Source: Opitutia bacterium ISCC 52 (lineage in GTDB: Bacteria; Verrucomicrobiota; Verrucomicrobiia; Opitutales; UBA2995). From it: 64,000 nt of DNA. This document shows, piece after piece, positions 63,668 to 64,000 of this stretch (position 1 is the stretch's first letter; the number at the start of each line of letters is the position of its first letter). Location: contig CP076040.1 of NCBI GenBank assembly GCA_014529675.2, forward strand, positions 3,987,894-4,051,893, read 5' to 3'. Made by a program: the position numbers and the translations under genes. Under the pieces are notes generated by a model. It did no database searches and was not told where the DNA came from. It was given only the letters and a program-made list of their open reading frames with translations.

Positions 63668-64000
63668 TTACCGCGAACGATTATTCGAAATCAGCTGTAA
63701 ACCTTCCAACTCAAGCTGAGTTGCCTTGTCCGGGTTTTTAGAAGCGAGATCGTTCGTTTCACCAAGATCATCCTTGAGATTGAACAATGCCCAGGGCCGT
63801 TCGAAGCGTTTTCCACTCGGTTTCTCACGGCCACCTGATCCGTTACCAAGGATCAGTTTCCAGTCTCCATCGCGTATAGCGAACATGGCTCCTCCAGAAT
63901 GATGAATCACCGGAGCCCGCTTGAATTGTTTATCGTTCCCCAGCATCAGTGGAAGAAAGCTAAAACTATCCTGGGCCGCTTCTTTGGGATCGGGCAGTTC
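63668..64000 (-). CDS. S1-family sulfatase, C-terminal part (runs off the right edge)
   Basis: 111 codons to the edge; the gene continues beyond it. The text LPDPKEAAQDSFSFLPLMLG, then RAPVIHHSGGAMFAIRDGDW, KLILGNGSGGR and LFNLKDDLGETNDLA is the final third of an S1 sulfatase. The upstream part including the formylglycine motif is outside the window. It converges with the sulfatase at 62097, 41 bp away. ATG 63946 is an internal methionine, not the start. Confidence 0.88.
   Translation of the reverse strand, partial: ELPDPKEAAQDSFSFLPLMLGNDKQFKRAPVIHHSGGAMFAIRDGDWKLILGNGSGGREKPSGKRFERPWALFNLKDDLGETNDLASKNPDKATQLELEGLQLISNNRSR

Overview
The window is about 64 kb of bacterial chromosome at moderate GC. 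The gene content points to Verrucomicrobiota, most likely a marine Opitutia-type lineage, but this is inferred from gene families only because no rRNA is present. The pointers are: several S1 sulfatases; DUF1080-like, ThuA and Gfo/Idh/MocA proteins; a PadR regulator with an orphan (ADOP-type) permease; an exported Hcp-like protein; and a 395-residue conserved protein I associate with PVC bacteria.

Layout. 0-2.6 kb: minus-strand operon of a MerR regulator, a COG2907 flavoprotein and DUF1365 (cut by the edge). 3-5.6 kb: a small protein, a half-length ADOP permease and its PadR regulator. 5.6-11 kb: ThuA, Gfo/Idh/MocA, SelO, MsrB, sialate O-acetylesterase. 11.1-12.1 kb: a junction at which a DUF4112 gene and a glycosyltransferase have both lost their 5' ends. 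12.2-19 kb: P450, coiled-coil protein, HAD phosphatase, the 395-residue protein, DUF1080 lipoprotein, and two methyltransferases, one with a nonsense codon. 19-24 kb: sulfatase, FAH-family enzyme, metallophosphoesterase, EamA transporter. 24-30.6 kb: a hexuronate/keto-deoxy-sugar operon (uxaC, SDR, KdgK-like kinase, Ldh_2 and D-2-hydroxyacid dehydrogenases) plus another SDR. 30.7-31.0 kb: tmRNA. 31-36.9 kb: Hcp-like repeat protein with an internal stop, TlpA-like thioredoxin, GarR-like dehydrogenase, a repeat-rich decayed stretch, SPFH protein and a broken histidine kinase. 36.9-43.9 kb: housekeeping genes trpS, rny, rodA, RNase E/G and an IMPase-like enzyme. 44-45.2 kb: surface-glycan glycosyltransferase and a C-methyltransferase fragment. 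45.3-51.6 kb: nadB, panC and an Mla-type lipid transport operon. 51.9-55.6 kb: HAD phosphatase, RecD2 helicase, small membrane proteins. 55.6-64 kb: sulfatases, lectin-fold/DUF1080-like secreted proteins, a nucleoside deaminase-like protein, and sulfotransferase and fucosyltransferase-like genes.

Two themes link the genes. The first is processing of sulfated, uronate-containing or acetylated glycans: sulfatases, esterase and exported lectin-fold proteins outside, uronate catabolism inside. The second is gene decay. About a dozen genes are 5'-truncated, frameshifted or carry a single nonsense codon, and they are mostly envelope, surface-glycan or sensory genes, while housekeeping genes look intact. 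Several intergenic stretches carry nested palindromes of REP/MITE type. No CRISPR array, transposase, prophage or complete secretion system was seen. I found no clear wholly new multi-gene system. The best leads are the Hcp-like repeat protein, the PadR palindrome abutting its start codon, the unusual uronate operon, and the pattern of decay.
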